Source: Spirochaetaceae bacterium
GTDB taxonomy: Bacteria; Spirochaetota; Spirochaetia; Treponematales; Breznakiellaceae
Length of the DNA stretch: 62,954 nt
NCBI GenBank assembly: GCA_031281945.1
Contig: JAITER010000005.1
Coordinates: 1 to 62,954, forward strand
Direction of reading: 5' to 3'
Below the pieces are notes generated by a model. The model was not told the DNA's origin, ran no database searches, and saw nothing but the letters and a program-made list of their open reading frames with translations. This document shows, piece by piece, positions 24,809 to 33,700 of the stretch. The stretch's first letter is position 1, and each line of letters starts with the position of its first letter. A program made the translations under genes and the position numbers.

Positions 24809-26149
24809 TTGAATATACAAAACCGTTTTGCGTTGGCAGTTTTTAAAAAAATATGCAATTCAAAATTATCAATAATTATTGAATCTATAATTATAGGTTT
24901 TGTCGCGGGGCTTGTAATAGCCGTTTTTAGGCTCGCGCTAATGCGCGCCGCGGTTTTCCGGTATTTGTGGTTTGCGCGGGAACATTCCATGTTTGTGTGG
25001 CTGGCGGCGCTCGTTGTTTTTGCGGCGACCGGGCTTCTTTTGGGGTTCGCTTTAAAAGAAAGGCCTAATGTGCGCGGTTCCGGCGTTCCGCACATAAAAG
25101 GCGTGTTGTTTGGCGTTACGAGTTTTAACTGGAAGACGGAGGCGCCGTTAAAATACGCCGCTACTTTGGCCGCGTTGTGCGCCGGTCTTTCGCTTGGCCG
25201 GGCGGGGCCGTGTATGCAAATAGGCGCGTACGCGGGGCTTGCGGGTGCGGCTTTTTTCCACAGGCGGCAGACGCGGGAGCGCAACCTTTTTTTAACCAGC
25301 GCCTCCGCCGCAGGGTTTTCCGCCGCGTTTAGCGCGCCTTTTTCCGGCGTTTTGTTTGCGATAGAAGAGCTGGGGTTGCGCTTAAAGCCTGTTTCTATAG
25401 TATGCGTTTTTGGCTCGGCTTTGGCGGCGTATTTTGGAACGGGTTTGATTTTGGGTTTAAATCCGGTTTTTGAATGGAATGACGCCGCCCCTCTGCCGGC
25501 GCTTTTTTTCCCGTTAGCCGTTCTTATGGGGTGTGTATGCGCGGTCGCCGCTGATTTGTATAAGCGGCTGTTGTATATGTTTACAAGTTTATACCCAACG
25601 TTGAATATACCGGAAACGGCGCGGCCCGCGCTTCCTGTGGTTTTAACGCTTCCGTTGGGAGTTCTTTTTTTTAATATAACCGGTGGAGGGCAAGAGCTTA
25701 TAGAAAGCCTTGCTAAAGACGCCTACACTATTTTTGCGCTTGCGCTAATGCTTGCCGGAAAAATGCTTTTTACCGGAATTTGTTTTGGCTCAGGGGCGTC
25801 CGGCGGCTTATTTCTTCCACTTTTGGCTTGCGGTTCCCTTACCGGCCTTATTTTCGCGCGTGTTGCGGAAGTTTTTGGGATTTTGCCGGAGGGTTTCGTA
25901 ATGATTTTTTTGATTCTGGGGATGTGCGCTTTTTTTACGGCTGTAGTAAAAGCTCCAATCACCGGAATAGTTCTTGTTTTGGAGATAACTGGCGGAGCGC
26001 AAAATTTGGCGGCTTTGGTTCTTGTTTCTTTTTCTTCGCTTTTAACGGCGGAATTAATATCCAGCCGCCCTGTTTACAATGTACTGCTTGAAAAATTAGC
26101 CGGATTGCCCGTTAAATCCACCGATGTAAAGGGAGACGATTATGTTTGA
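24809..26149 (+). CDS. CLC-family chloride channel/transporter lacking the gating glutamate
   Basis: A 446-residue inner-membrane protein with the CLC fold and about ten hydrophobic helices. The anion-pore motifs are GSGVPHIKG (about 90), GRAGPCMQIG (130-139), and GSGASGGLFLP near the C-terminus. The external gating glutamate of GREGP is an alanine (A132), whereas the internal glutamate region FAIEELG is kept. In studied CLC proteins, loss of the gating Glu removes proton coupling and leaves a passive anion path. There are no CBS domains. The start is TTG at 24809, three bases after the hisS stop, with no good ribosome-binding site; an internal TTG is possible. The end overlaps manC by eight bases, so hisS-clc-manC may be cotranscribed. 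Confidence 0.88.
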   Translation: MNIQNRFALAVFKKICNSKLSIIIESIIIGFVAGLVIAVFRLALMRAAVFRYLWFAREHSMFVWLAALVVFAATGLLLGFALKERPNVRGSGVPHIKGVLFGVTSFNWKTEAPLKYAATLAALCAGLSLGRAGPCMQIGAYAGLAGAAFFHRRQTRERNLFLTSASAAGFSAAFSAPFSGVLFAIEELGLRLKPVSIVCVFGSALAAYFGTGLILGLNPVFEWNDAAPLPALFFPLAVLMGCVCAVAADLYKRLLYMFTSLYPTLNIPETARPALPVVLTLPLGVLFFNITGGGQELIESLAKDAYTIFALALMLAGKMLFTGICFGSGASGGLFLPLLACGSLTGLIFARVAEVFGILPEGFVMIFLILGMCAFFTAVVKAPITGIVLVLEITGGAQNLAALVLVSFSSLLTAELISSRPVYNVLLEKLAGLPVKSTDVKGDDYV

Positions 26150-27284
26150 TGAATGTGTTATTTTGGCGGGAGGTTCTGGAACGCGCTTGTGGCCCCTTAG
26201 TAATTCTTCGTTTCCAAAACAGTTTTTACCCATGCCGGGAAATTACGGAAAAAACGGCGCATCTTTTTTTAGTTCTGCTCTGGAACGCGCTTTTTCCGTG
26301 TTAAAAGATGACGGCGGCGTTATTATATCCGCTTCTTCCAATATGGCGGAACTGGTTTTGCGCGAATGTTCTAAACTCGAAAAAGGGAAACAGAATCGCG
26401 TAATATTTATCCCGGAGCCTGTTCCAAAAAATACGGCGGCGGCGGCGGCCTGCGCTTCGGCGTTTATCGGCAAAACGGTTGCGTCAGGCGGCGGTAAAAG
26501 CCGGGTTGTTTTAATGCTCACCTCCGACCACGTTATAGACCCGCTGGAAAATTTCGTGGAATGCGCCGCCCGTTTGTACTACGCTGTGAATTCCGGCGAG
26601 CGGCTGGGCGTTTTCGGCGTAAAGCCGGACTGCGTAGAAACCGGATACGGGTATATTGAGGCGGAAAGCGCTGAGTTGGAAGTGTCTTCAGTTTTAAAGT
26701 TCCACGAAAAACCGGATGCGGAGACCGCGTCGTATTATCTTAAATCTGGAAACTTTTTTTGGAATTCAGGGATGTTTGCTTTTACAAATGATTATATTTT
26801 GGAACAATTCACAGCAAATGAGCCGGATGTTTTAAATCCTTTTATTTCACTAAAAAAACCTGTTTCCGCCTCTTTTTCGCGTAACGGCGGCGTCAGAATT
26901 TTGGACGGGTGGGACGGTTTGGAAAAGGCCTACAGCGCGGCTAAAAAGATTTCATTCGACCGCGCCATAGCCGAAAAAGCGCCGGACATTGTTATGGCCC
27001 GCGCAAACTTTTTGTGGGCCGACGCTGGAAGTTGGGACGCATACGCCAGGCTTGCGGAAGGGGCGGCGCATCCCAACGGCGTTTTTGAAGTTGACTGCGA
27101 GGATAATTTCGTTGTATCGGACGTCCCGGTGGCGCTTTGCGGCGTAAGCGGCCTTGTGGTTGCGGTGCGCGGCGGCAAAGACGGGAAGCCGCCTGTGGTT
27201 TTTATAACCAGGAAAAGCGAGGCGCAAAAAGTAACGCGCCTGGTGGATGAACTAACCGCCGCAGGACAAACATCTTTATTGTAA
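26142..27284 (+). CDS. manC: mannose-1-phosphate guanylyltransferase
   Basis: Makes GDP-mannose from GTP and mannose 1-phosphate for glycan synthesis. The 380 residues begin with the nucleotidyltransferase signature LAGGSGTRLWPLS and PKQFLPM. They contain IPEPVPKNTAAAAACAS, LTSDHVI, and TGYGYIEAE followed by FHEKPDAETA, the standard substrate-binding blocks. The C-terminal phosphomannose isomerase domain of bifunctional enzymes is absent, so this is the single-function form. The ATG at 26142 has GGGAG at the right distance and overlaps the CLC stop by eight bases. GDP-mannose would feed surface glycans or glycolipids; glycosyltransferase genes lie at 32.5 kb and, broken, at 62.5 kb. Confidence 0.93.
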   Translation: MFDECVILAGGSGTRLWPLSNSSFPKQFLPMPGNYGKNGASFFSSALERAFSVLKDDGGVIISASSNMAELVLRECSKLEKGKQNRVIFIPEPVPKNTAAAAACASAFIGKTVASGGGKSRVVLMLTSDHVIDPLENFVECAARLYYAVNSGERLGVFGVKPDCVETGYGYIEAESAELEVSSVLKFHEKPDAETASYYLKSGNFFWNSGMFAFTNDYILEQFTANEPDVLNPFISLKKPVSASFSRNGGVRILDGWDGLEKAYSAAKKISFDRAIAEKAPDIVMARANFLWADAGSWDAYARLAEGAAHPNGVFEVDCEDNFVVSDVPVALCGVSGLVVAVRGGKDGKPPVVFITRKSEAQKVTRLVDELTAAGQTSLL

Positions 27285-27433
27285 GGCTTGCGCGGAACAA
27301 AACTTTTGTGTTGTATTATATCGCGCAATAATAAGATGCGCGGCGTTTTATTGTTGCGCGGCTTCCGCCGGCTTTAAAAAGCGCGTTGACCAGGGCGGAT
27401 GTTTTTTGTATTTTGGCGAAATGGTAGGTTTTT

Positions 27434-28396
27434 ATGGAAAATCCTGTTGAAGATAAACTTTTGGATTGCAAACGCAAGCGTATTATAGAACTCATGGTTC
27501 AAAGTTACAAAGTTTCAAACGAAGCGGATTTGCCCGCGGGCTGTCAAATAAACCGCTCAAAAATATACGAAACCGTTAAAAGTCTTCGAGAAGTGATTTT
27601 TCCCGGTTATTTTGGCAAAAAGAATCTTAGCGCGGCTTTTATTGAATGTCATGTGGGCGAGTTGCTGGAAATTATAGAGTACAACCTAAAAACGCAAGTG
27701 GCGCGGGCGCTTTTACACATTGCGGAGCGCGGGGGGCGCAGCATCGCGGTTTCCACCGGGGACATAGTGCTTGCTTTTTTGTCAAAACTGCCGGAAATCC
27801 GCAAAATTCTGCTTACGGACGTAGACGCGACTTTCGATGGGGATCCAGCGGCTTTTAGCCGCGATGAAATTATTTCGTCTTATCCCGGCATTTACGCGAT
27901 AATGGTTTACAGGCTGGCCCATGAACTGTATGCGCTGAATGTGCCGCTAATTCCCCGTATTATGACCGAATACGCCCACAACACGACCGGTATAGACATA
28001 CATCCGGGCGCTCAAATCGGGAGCGATTTTTTTATAGATCACGGCACCGGGGTGGTAATAGGAGAAACTACGATTATTGGAAGGCACGTAAAAATTTACC
28101 AGGGCGTAACGCTTGGCGGGCTTTCCACAAAAGGAGGCCAAGCCTTAAAGAATGTAAAACGCCACCCCACAATAGAAGACGGCGTCACCATATATTCCGG
28201 AGCGTCAATTTTTGGCGGGGCCACTATTATAGGCAAAGGAGCTGTAATTGGGAGCAACACGTTTATCACAAAGTCCGTGCCTCAGTACACAAGGGTAAGT
28301 ATAAAAAATCCGGAACTGCAATTCAAAGAAAAGGAAGACAGCCTAAATGAATATAAAGAACTAACGCAGGACGGTTTTTGGGATTACGTCATATAG
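27434..28396 (+). CDS. cysE: serine O-acetyltransferase
   Basis: Transfers acetyl from acetyl-CoA to L-serine, the first step of cysteine synthesis. The 320-residue protein has an alpha-helical N-terminal domain and a left-handed beta-helix of hexapeptide repeats ([60 protein letters not shown]). The catalytic His is in DHGTG. It is longer than enteric CysE (about 270), with extra N-terminal residues, as in the EpsC/SAT forms of many anaerobes. GGTAGG five bases before the ATG at 27434 is an acceptable ribosome-binding site. It stands in its own 150-bp-separated unit before a MITE-like repeat. Confidence 0.93.
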   Translation: MENPVEDKLLDCKRKRIIELMVQSYKVSNEADLPAGCQINRSKIYETVKSLREVIFPGYFGKKNLSAAFIECHVGELLEIIEYNLKTQVARALLHIAERGGRSIAVSTGDIVLAFLSKLPEIRKILLTDVDATFDGDPAAFSRDEIISSYPGIYAIMVYRLAHELYALNVPLIPRIMTEYAHNTTGIDIHPGAQIGSDFFIDHGTGVVIGETTIIGRHVKIYQGVTLGGLSTKGGQALKNVKRHPTIEDGVTIYSGASIFGGATIIGKGAVIGSNTFITKSVPQYTRVSIKNPELQFKEKEDSLNEYKELTQDGFWDYVI

Positions 28397-28407
28397 GCGT
28401 ATGTTGT

Positions 28408-28558
28408 ATTAAAGTTGTTCGGAAGCTTCAAGTTTCCGCAAGCCGGGCCTAAGCATGGACGCGCCTGGCTTGGCCGGTTTTCGCTTGAAAACGCAAAATG
28501 CCGGGCGTTTTGCGGGCGCTTAAGGCGGCGGCCAACAAGGTTGGCGAACAAGTCCAAT
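28408..28558 (+). repeat. MITE-like palindromic repeat, copy 3
   Basis: Runs from ATTAAAGTTGTTC to GGCGAACAAGTCCAAT and has a divergent GGGCC/GGCTTGGCC central module. Its right end is five bases from the nadE ribosome-binding site (GGGGTGA), so it forms the nadE leader. Confidence 0.8.
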
Positions 28559-28575
28559 AAACGGGGTGAATAAAA

Positions 28576-30282
28576 ATGAAGATCGCCGTAGCTCAAATAA
28601 ATTCCATTGTGGGGGATTTCTCGCATAATACGGAAAAAATTATTGAATTTACAAAAAAGGCCGAAGAAGCGGGATGCGCCGCAGTCTTCTTCCCGGAGCT
28701 TGCTGTTTGCGGGTACCCGCCCATGGACTTGCTGGATCAAGATGTTTTTACGGAACTAAACATACGCGCCTTGCGCGTTTTGCAAAAAAAATTGCCGCAT
28801 TCTATTGCGTGCGCCGTAGGCTACGTAAACCGCAGCCGCGTTTTGAGCGGGAAAAGTCTTGTAAACGCTTACGGTGTAATTAAAGACGGCGCTTTAATTT
28901 TTGAACAAATAAAAACTTTGCTTCCCACTTACGATGTGTTTGACGAAGCGCGTAACTTTGAAAGCGCGTCTTCGTGGAATGTTTTTGAATTTTGCGGCGA
29001 AAGGATAGGCTTCGCGATTTGTGAAGACGCCTGGCGCGAAACGGAGACGCCTGGCGGGAAATATGCGGAAGATCCGGTCCGGCGGCTTATGGATCAGGGA
29101 ATTACAATGCTGTGCGTTCCGTCAGCCTCGCCGTATTATTTGCAAAAACACGACGCCCGTTTGCGGCTGGCTTCCCGTATACGCAGACGCGGTAACGTTC
29201 AGTTTGTGTATATTAACGCCGTTGGGGCCAACGATTCGATTATTTTTGACGGGCGCAGTTTTGTGTTGTCCCCAAGTTTAAACGAGGGCGCGGACGATTG
29301 TTTTTTACTTAACGCGGCGGCTTTTACCGAAGATCTTTTAATTTTCGATTCTGCCGCCGCAACCGCGCCGGCCAAAGCGCAAAAGGCGCCTTTACAAATA
29401 GCGCCGTCATCTCCAGAAGAAGAATTGGACGTGCTTGAGGAAGCCCTTGTTATGGGAATTCGAGAGTACATGATAAAATGCGGCTTTTCGCGTTGCCATT
29501 TGGGGCTTTCCGGCGGCATTGATTCGGCGCTGGCCGCCTTCCTTGCGGTGCGGGCGGTTGGAGCGGAAAACGTAACCTGTTTTAGTATGCCCTCCCGGTT
29601 TTCCTCTCCCGGCAGCCGCGACGACGCCTTCTCTCTTTCACAGAACCTTGGCTGCCGTTACGAAACTTTGCCAATAGAAAGCGTTTTTACGGCGTTTTTA
29701 ACTTCTTTGGAGGGGGTTTTTGAAGGCCGGCCTTTTGATGTAGCCGAAGAAAACCTACAGGCGCGTATACGAGGCGTTCTGTTAATGGCCTTTTCCAACA
29801 AATTTAATTCCATGCTTATTGCTACGGGCAATAAATCAGAACTGGCTATGGGTTATTGCACCTTGTACGGCGACATGAACGGCGCCCTCGCTCCCATAGG
29901 CGATCTTTTTAAAACGGAAGTTTTCGCGCTTTGCAATCAAATTAACAAAAAACGCCGCGCAAAATGCGGGAAAAATGTCATCCCGCAAGAAATAATCGAC
30001 AAACCGCCTTCAGCCGAACTAAGGCCGAATCAAAAAGATCAGGACTCCCTGCCTCCTTACGAAACGCTGGACGACATATTGCGGCTGTACCTTTTCCAAA
30101 ACCAAAGCGCGGACGAAATCGCGCTTCGCGGAGTAGACCGCGATCTTGTTTCCAGCGTCATTAAAACAGCGGCCCGCGCCGAGTTTAAACGCCGCCAGGC
30201 CCCTCCCGTTTTAAAAGTGTCGCCCAGGGCTTTCGGCATGGGGCGCCGTATGCCTATAGCCCGTTTTGTTTACGAAAATTAA
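28576..30282 (+). CDS. nadE: glutamine-dependent NAD+ synthetase
   Basis: Amidates nicotinic acid adenine dinucleotide to NAD+ using glutamine. The 568 residues are a fusion. The N-terminal nitrilase-type glutaminase has the triad E41 (FFPELAVCGYPP), K113 (EQIKTLLPTYDVFDE) and C149 (GFAICEDAW). The C-terminal synthetase has the PP-loop LGLSGGIDSALAA and the later ATGNKSELAMGYCTLYGDM block that binds NaAD and ATP. Length is normal for the two-domain bacterial enzyme. The ATG at 28576 has GGGGTGA upstream. It is preceded and followed by MITE-like repeat copies, so it appears to be a single-gene unit. Confidence 0.96.
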   Translation: MKIAVAQINSIVGDFSHNTEKIIEFTKKAEEAGCAAVFFPELAVCGYPPMDLLDQDVFTELNIRALRVLQKKLPHSIACAVGYVNRSRVLSGKSLVNAYGVIKDGALIFEQIKTLLPTYDVFDEARNFESASSWNVFEFCGERIGFAICEDAWRETETPGGKYAEDPVRRLMDQGITMLCVPSASPYYLQKHDARLRLASRIRRRGNVQFVYINAVGANDSIIFDGRSFVLSPSLNEGADDCFLLNAAAFTEDLLIFDSAAATAPAKAQKAPLQIAPSSPEEELDVLEEALVMGIREYMIKCGFSRCHLGLSGGIDSALAAFLAVRAVGAENVTCFSMPSRFSSPGSRDDAFSLSQNLGCRYETLPIESVFTAFLTSLEGVFEGRPFDVAEENLQARIRGVLLMAFSNKFNSMLIATGNKSELAMGYCTLYGDMNGALAPIGDLFKTEVFALCNQINKKRRAKCGKNVIPQEIIDKPPSAELRPNQKDQDSLPPYETLDDILRLYLFQNQSADEIALRGVDRDLVSSVIKTAARAEFKRRQAPPVLKVSPRAFGMGRRMPIARFVYEN

Positions 30283-30291
30283 AGCGTAACG

Positions 30292-30396
30292 CTAGAGCCG
30301 TCCAGAAACTTCAGTTTCAGAAAGCTGAACCAAGCCCAGGCTCAGGGCTTGGTTCAGTCAACTTCCGCTTAAAACTCAAAATGATAAATATTGCAA
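30292..30396 (+). repeat. MITE-like palindromic repeat, partial copy 4
   Basis: The left half of the element is present (CTAGAGCCGTCCAGAAACTTCAGTTTC and the CTGAACCAAGCC/GGCTTGGTTCAG module, ending near AAAACTCAAAATG). The right half with GAACAAGTCCAAT is missing. It lies 10 bp after the nadE stop. Confidence 0.7.
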
Positions 30397-30654
30397 ACGC
30401 CGCGAAAAACACGCGCCATACTGTAGCGTTTGGCTGTGAAAGGTTTTGTTAAAATAGGCGGGAAGCCGGTAAATAAAAATCCGGTTTTATTGACGAACTG
30501 AGCGAGAGCGCGACCGCGCCTGCATGGGCGGGATATAGCTTACGTTAAGGAGCCGAAGGGTTTAACGCCCCCGCAACTTGTTGCAAAAGCCCCCGCAGAC
30601 GGCGGGATTTGCGGTATTGACGCCCCGCCCCGATAAGTTCGCGGAAATCGCCGT
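30397..30654. other. gene-free stretch between nadE and tyrS
   Basis: About 258 bp between convergent genes. It holds short palindromes (for example CCGG motifs near 30470-30485 and CCCCCGC repeats near 30570-30595) but no frame with a ribosome-binding site, no tRNA and no clear T-run terminator. Confidence 0.6.
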
Positions 30655-31917
30655 TTATTTCGCGACCACGCGCAAGAAACGTTTTTTTCCGGCTCGCAGA
30701 ATCATATCGTTTTCAGATGAAAGCGAGGTTTCTGTAAATATATGTTTTGCGTCTTTTACCGCCTGTAAATCTCCGCCGAATCCGGCGAAAGCGCCGCCCT
30801 GCTCCACAAGCCGCCGCGCCTCGCTTTTTGTGGGGCACAGCCCAGAGTCTGTAAAAAGGTCTGCAACGTTGTAACCGGCTTTAAAACGCGCAAAAGGAAT
30901 TGTTTTTTCCGGCATATTTTCTTTGCCGCCGCCGCCGCCAAAAGCGGCTTTTGCGCCGGAAAGGGCTTTTTCGGCTTCTTCTTTACCGTGAATAATAGCC
31001 GTAACTTCGTAGGCGAGACGTTCTTTAGCCGCGTTTGGATTCGCTCCCTCCCGGCTCAGTTGTTCACATTCACAGGTTGGCAGGAATGTATACAGCAAAA
31101 GAAAACGTAAAACGTCCGAATCTTGTATATTGCGCCAATACTGAAAAAAATCGTAAGGGCTTGTAATCGAAGGATCTAAAAAAAGGGCGCCTTTTTCTGT
31201 TTTACCCATCTTTTTTCCATCGGCGGTGGTAATAAGAGGGAAGGTTAGGCCGAAAGCCGGCGGTTCGCCCCTGTCTTCGCCGCCACATTCTATACGGCGT
31301 ATCAGTTCCATGCCGGCTACGATATTGCCCCATTGGTCGTCGCCGCCTATTTGCAACCGGCATTGACGGCGTTTGTAAAGCTGTAAAAAATCGTAGCTCT
31401 GCAAAAGCTGGTAATTGAATTCAATAAACGAAAGGCCGGTTTCCATCCGCTTTTTGTACGCCTCAAAACTTAACATACGGTTTACAGAAAAATGCCGCCC
31501 TATATCGCGTAAAAAATCTATATAATTTAAATTCGCAAGCCAATCCTTGTTGTTTTCAAAAATAACGCGGTTTGGGTTTTCACCGCCTAAAAATTTTTGC
31601 AACTGCGTTTTAATGGACGCGGCGTTTTCGTCAAGCTCGCTATAATCAAGCATTTTCCGCATTTCGGTTTTGCCGGAAGGGTCTCCTATACGCGCCGTTC
31701 CGCCGCCAATTAACGCGACGCCCCGGTGTCCAAAGTCCGTAAGCCGGCGCAACGCGAAAAACGGCGTCATGTGGCCTATGTGTAAACTTTTGCCGGTGGG
31801 GTCGCATCCCACATAAAAAGTGACGGGCCCGGCGTCCATGACGGACGAAAGGGCGTCTATGTTTGTACATTGTGAAATAAACCCTCGTTCCCGCAGGTTC
31901 TGCAACGCTTCGTTCAT
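30655..31917 (-). CDS. tyrS: tyrosyl-tRNA synthetase
   Basis: Class I synthetase that charges tRNA(Tyr). The 420 residues show FYVGCDPTGKSLHIGHM with the HIGH motif at 46-49, then YNQL-type tyrosine-binding sequence (FNYQLLQSYDFLQLY), QIGGDDQWGNI, and a KMSKS variant KMGKT near residue 235. The C-terminal S4-like RNA-binding domain begins at about 350 (TDSGLCPTKSEARRLVEQGGAF). The start is ATG at 31917, which gives the usual length; the frame continues 12 codons upstream into the promoter. No ribosome-binding site is present, and the -10 box ends six bases before the ATG, as for the other synthetases of this window. Confidence 0.96.
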   Translation of the reverse strand: MNEALQNLRERGFISQCTNIDALSSVMDAGPVTFYVGCDPTGKSLHIGHMTPFFALRRLTDFGHRGVALIGGGTARIGDPSGKTEMRKMLDYSELDENAASIKTQLQKFLGGENPNRVIFENNKDWLANLNYIDFLRDIGRHFSVNRMLSFEAYKKRMETGLSFIEFNYQLLQSYDFLQLYKRRQCRLQIGGDDQWGNIVAGMELIRRIECGGEDRGEPPAFGLTFPLITTADGKKMGKTEKGALFLDPSITSPYDFFQYWRNIQDSDVLRFLLLYTFLPTCECEQLSREGANPNAAKERLAYEVTAIIHGKEEAEKALSGAKAAFGGGGGKENMPEKTIPFARFKAGYNVADLFTDSGLCPTKSEARRLVEQGGAFAGFGGDLQAVKDAKHIFTETSLSSENDMILRAGKKRFLRVVAK

Positions 31918-31923
31918 GCAAAA

Positions 31924-31953
31924 AGAATACCGTTTTTTAACAGCCCCACGCAA
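31924..31953 (-). promoter_or_regulatory. tyrS promoter, leaderless type
   Basis: On the minus strand, TTGCGT (31948-31953), an 18-bp spacer and TATTCT (31924-31929), with six bases to the ATG at 31917. No Shine-Dalgarno sequence is present. Confidence 0.65.
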
Positions 31954-32055
31954 TCCGCCGCGAACCGCTTGACAAAAAGCGTGTTTTACCGCGATTATCT
32001 TGTTACATTATGGAATTAATAGGATTTATGTTGCGACATTATATGCTTTCCTGTA

Positions 32056-32068
32056 CCCCCCCCCCCCC
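32056..32068. repeat. homopolymeric C13 tract
   Basis: Thirteen consecutive C residues upstream of the 60-bp tandem repeat and about 480 bp upstream of the glycosyltransferase. A candidate site of slipped-strand length variation. Confidence 0.95.
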
Positions 32069-32164
32069 ATTACCCCGAAACGCTTTTGCGCTGGATGTAA
32101 ATTAAATAAAAAAAACGGTTTTCCGGACGTCTTTTCTTTTCGTTATGTGATATTTTCACGTTCT

Positions 32165-32372
32165 GTTTCTATTATACGCTGTTTATTTTTTAAAATCCCG
32201 TTCTCTTTCGGCGTGTTGCGGCTTGATGATGTTATGCGCTGTTTATTTTTTAAAATCCCATTCTGTTTCGGCGTGTTGCGGCTTGATGATGTTATGCGCT
32301 ATTTATTTTTTGAAATCCCGTTCTCTTTCGGTCCGCCAGGGCTTTATTATGTTATGCGCTATTATTTAGATA
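32165..32372. repeat. 60-bp tandem repeat, about 3.4 copies
   Basis: Copies begin at about 32172, 32232 and 32292, with a fragment at 32352. Each carries TATGCGCT(G/A)TTTATTTTT, an AATCCC...TTTCGG stretch and TTGATGATGT near the junction. The unit is 20 codons long, so one plus-strand frame (32000-32458) stays open through the whole array and the C13 tract, reading a repeated FFKIPFSFGVLRLDDVMR peptide. That frame starts at a TTG without a ribosome-binding site and is not counted as a gene. Confidence 0.9.
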
Positions 32373-32382
32373 TGAAAAATAA

Positions 32383-32526
32383 AATAGAGTTGTTCGGAAA
32401 CTTCAAGTTTCCGCAAGCTGAACCAAGCCTGGGCTTGGTTCAGCCAACTTCCGCTTGAAAACGCAAAATGCGTAGCATTTTGCAAGACTTGGGCGACAAC
32501 CAACCGGGTTGGCGAACAAGTCCAAT
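32383..32526 (+). repeat. MITE-like palindromic repeat, copy 5
   Basis: One of the best-preserved copies, from AATAGAGTTGTTCGG to GGCGAACAAGTCCAAT. It has all modules: the GGAAACTTCAAGTTTCC palindrome, the CTGAACCAAGCC/GGCTTGGTTCAG palindrome, the GCAAAATGCGTAGCATTTTGC hairpin core and the closing GGTTGGCGAACAAG end. It sits 14 bp before the glycosyltransferase ribosome-binding site. Confidence 0.9.
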
Positions 32527-32550
32527 TTATACATATACCGGAGGAATCTT

Positions 32551-33357
32551 GTGGCGATACCTAAAAAGATACATTACTGCTGGTTGAGCGGCGAAAAAAT
32601 GCCCAGGGATATAGTTATTTCCATGAACAGTTGGAAAAAAGTTATGCCTGACTATGAATTTGTTTTGTGGGATAAAAACAGATTCGATATTGATTCCGTT
32701 CCCTGGGTTCGTGAGTGGTGCGCCATAAAAAAATGGGCTCTCGCCGCCGATTACATACGGCTTTTTGCTGTATACACAGAAGGCGGGATATACCTGGATA
32801 CGGATGTGTATGCATTAAAACCTTTTGACGATTTTCTGCAATATGATTATTTTACCGGTTTTGAATATGAGAGTAAAACAAGTATTTTTGAAAATGTGGT
32901 GAATTCCGATTGGGACGATATACAAAGGGTTGGTGAAATAACATTTGAAGCCGCTGTATTCGGCGCGGTAAAAGGCCATCCCTTTTTGCGTGATTGCATG
33001 AAGTGGTATGAAAATCATCATTACGAAGAAATCTATCAAAAAATTGTTGCTCCCGATATATATGCGGCTGTAGCTCAAAAATACGGATTTAAATATAAAT
33101 ATTCAGCGCAAAAATTAAACAATAATATTGTGATACTTCCAGCCGGCGTGTTTGCGAATCTTAACGTAAATATTGGAGAAGAAACGTATGCGGTGCATTG
33201 GTGCGCCGGTTTATGGAAAGATGTTAATAAACCGTCGTTGGCGAACAAGGTGAAAAACAATAGCATTGTAAGAAAAATGTTTGGTAAAGAACCATTTTTA
33301 AGAATTGATAAAAGAATACAGGCCGCGTTAAAAAACGGCAAACAGGGAAACTCGTAA
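32551..33357 (+). CDS. GT32-like glycosyltransferase (DXD sugar-binding family)
   Basis: A 268-residue cytosolic glycosyltransferase, probably acting on surface glycan. The N-terminus IPKKIHYCWLSGEKMP and the DXD-type motif YLDTDVYAL (about 100), preceded by AADYIRLFAVYTEGGIY, are hallmarks of the Gly_transf_sug/GT32 group. The donor and acceptor are unknown. The start is GTG at 32551 with GGAGG six bases before it; 14 upstream codons in the same frame come from the repeat. It is more AT-rich than its neighbours and is bracketed by MITE-like copies at 32383 and 33360, which suggests acquisition or mobility as a unit (inference). Confidence 0.88.
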   Translation: MAIPKKIHYCWLSGEKMPRDIVISMNSWKKVMPDYEFVLWDKNRFDIDSVPWVREWCAIKKWALAADYIRLFAVYTEGGIYLDTDVYALKPFDDFLQYDYFTGFEYESKTSIFENVVNSDWDDIQRVGEITFEAAVFGAVKGHPFLRDCMKWYENHHYEEIYQKIVAPDIYAAVAQKYGFKYKYSAQKLNNNIVILPAGVFANLNVNIGEETYAVHWCAGLWKDVNKPSLANKVKNNSIVRKMFGKEPFLRIDKRIQAALKNGKQGNS

Positions 33358-33359
33358 AA

Positions 33360-33442
33360 AATAGAGTTGTTCAGAAACTTCGGTTTCCGCCATGTATGGC
33401 TTTGTTTGGCGGCAATCAGCCAGGTTGTTGAACAAGTGCAAT
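33360..33442 (+). repeat. MITE-like palindromic repeat, copy 6 (short form)
   Basis: An internally deleted 83-bp copy that keeps both ends (AATAGAGTTGTTC and GAACAAGTGCAAT) but lacks most middle modules. It lies 2 bp after the glycosyltransferase stop, in the same orientation as the copy upstream of that gene. Confidence 0.8.
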
Positions 33443-33664
33443 ACAAGCCGCCTATATGCGGGATGTTTTGGCGGCGTCTTTTTCCGCCAGCCGGTTTCTT
33501 GTTATGCGGCGTCTTTCTGCTTTTTTGGCGGGCGGCTTGCGTTGTGTGTGATTTTTGAGCGATATGTTTTGAATAACATACAAACAGACGCCGGAGTTTT
33601 AAAGAGGCGGCTTTAAGAAACGGGCGGCGGCTGAAGGCGGCGTAAAACGGCCTGCGCTCCGGTG
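33443..33664. other. gene-free stretch before gltX
   Basis: About 220 bp with GGCGGCGTCTTT-type repeats and no coding frame with start signals. Nothing else was recognised up to the gltX promoter. Confidence 0.5.
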
Positions 33665-33693
33665 TTGCCAACTCGCTTGCGGTCAACTAAAAT
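33665..33693 (+). promoter_or_regulatory. gltX promoter, leaderless type
   Basis: TTGCCA (33665-33670), a 17-bp spacer and TAAAAT (33688-33693), with seven bases to the ATG at 33701. GGAA lies between -10 and ATG, too close to act as a Shine-Dalgarno sequence. Confidence 0.7.
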
Positions 33694-33700
33694 TGGAAGC

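Noticed and set aside
28408-28558. Intrinsic terminator of cysE or riboswitch of nadE
   Set aside because: The palindromes belong to the dispersed repeat found next to unrelated genes, so a gene-specific role is not supported.
32000-32458. 152-codon open frame through the C13 tract and the 60-bp repeats
   Set aside because: It starts at TTG without a ribosome-binding site, runs into the MITE-like repeat, and its openness follows from the unit being 60 bp. The protein resembles nothing and half of it is repeat translation.
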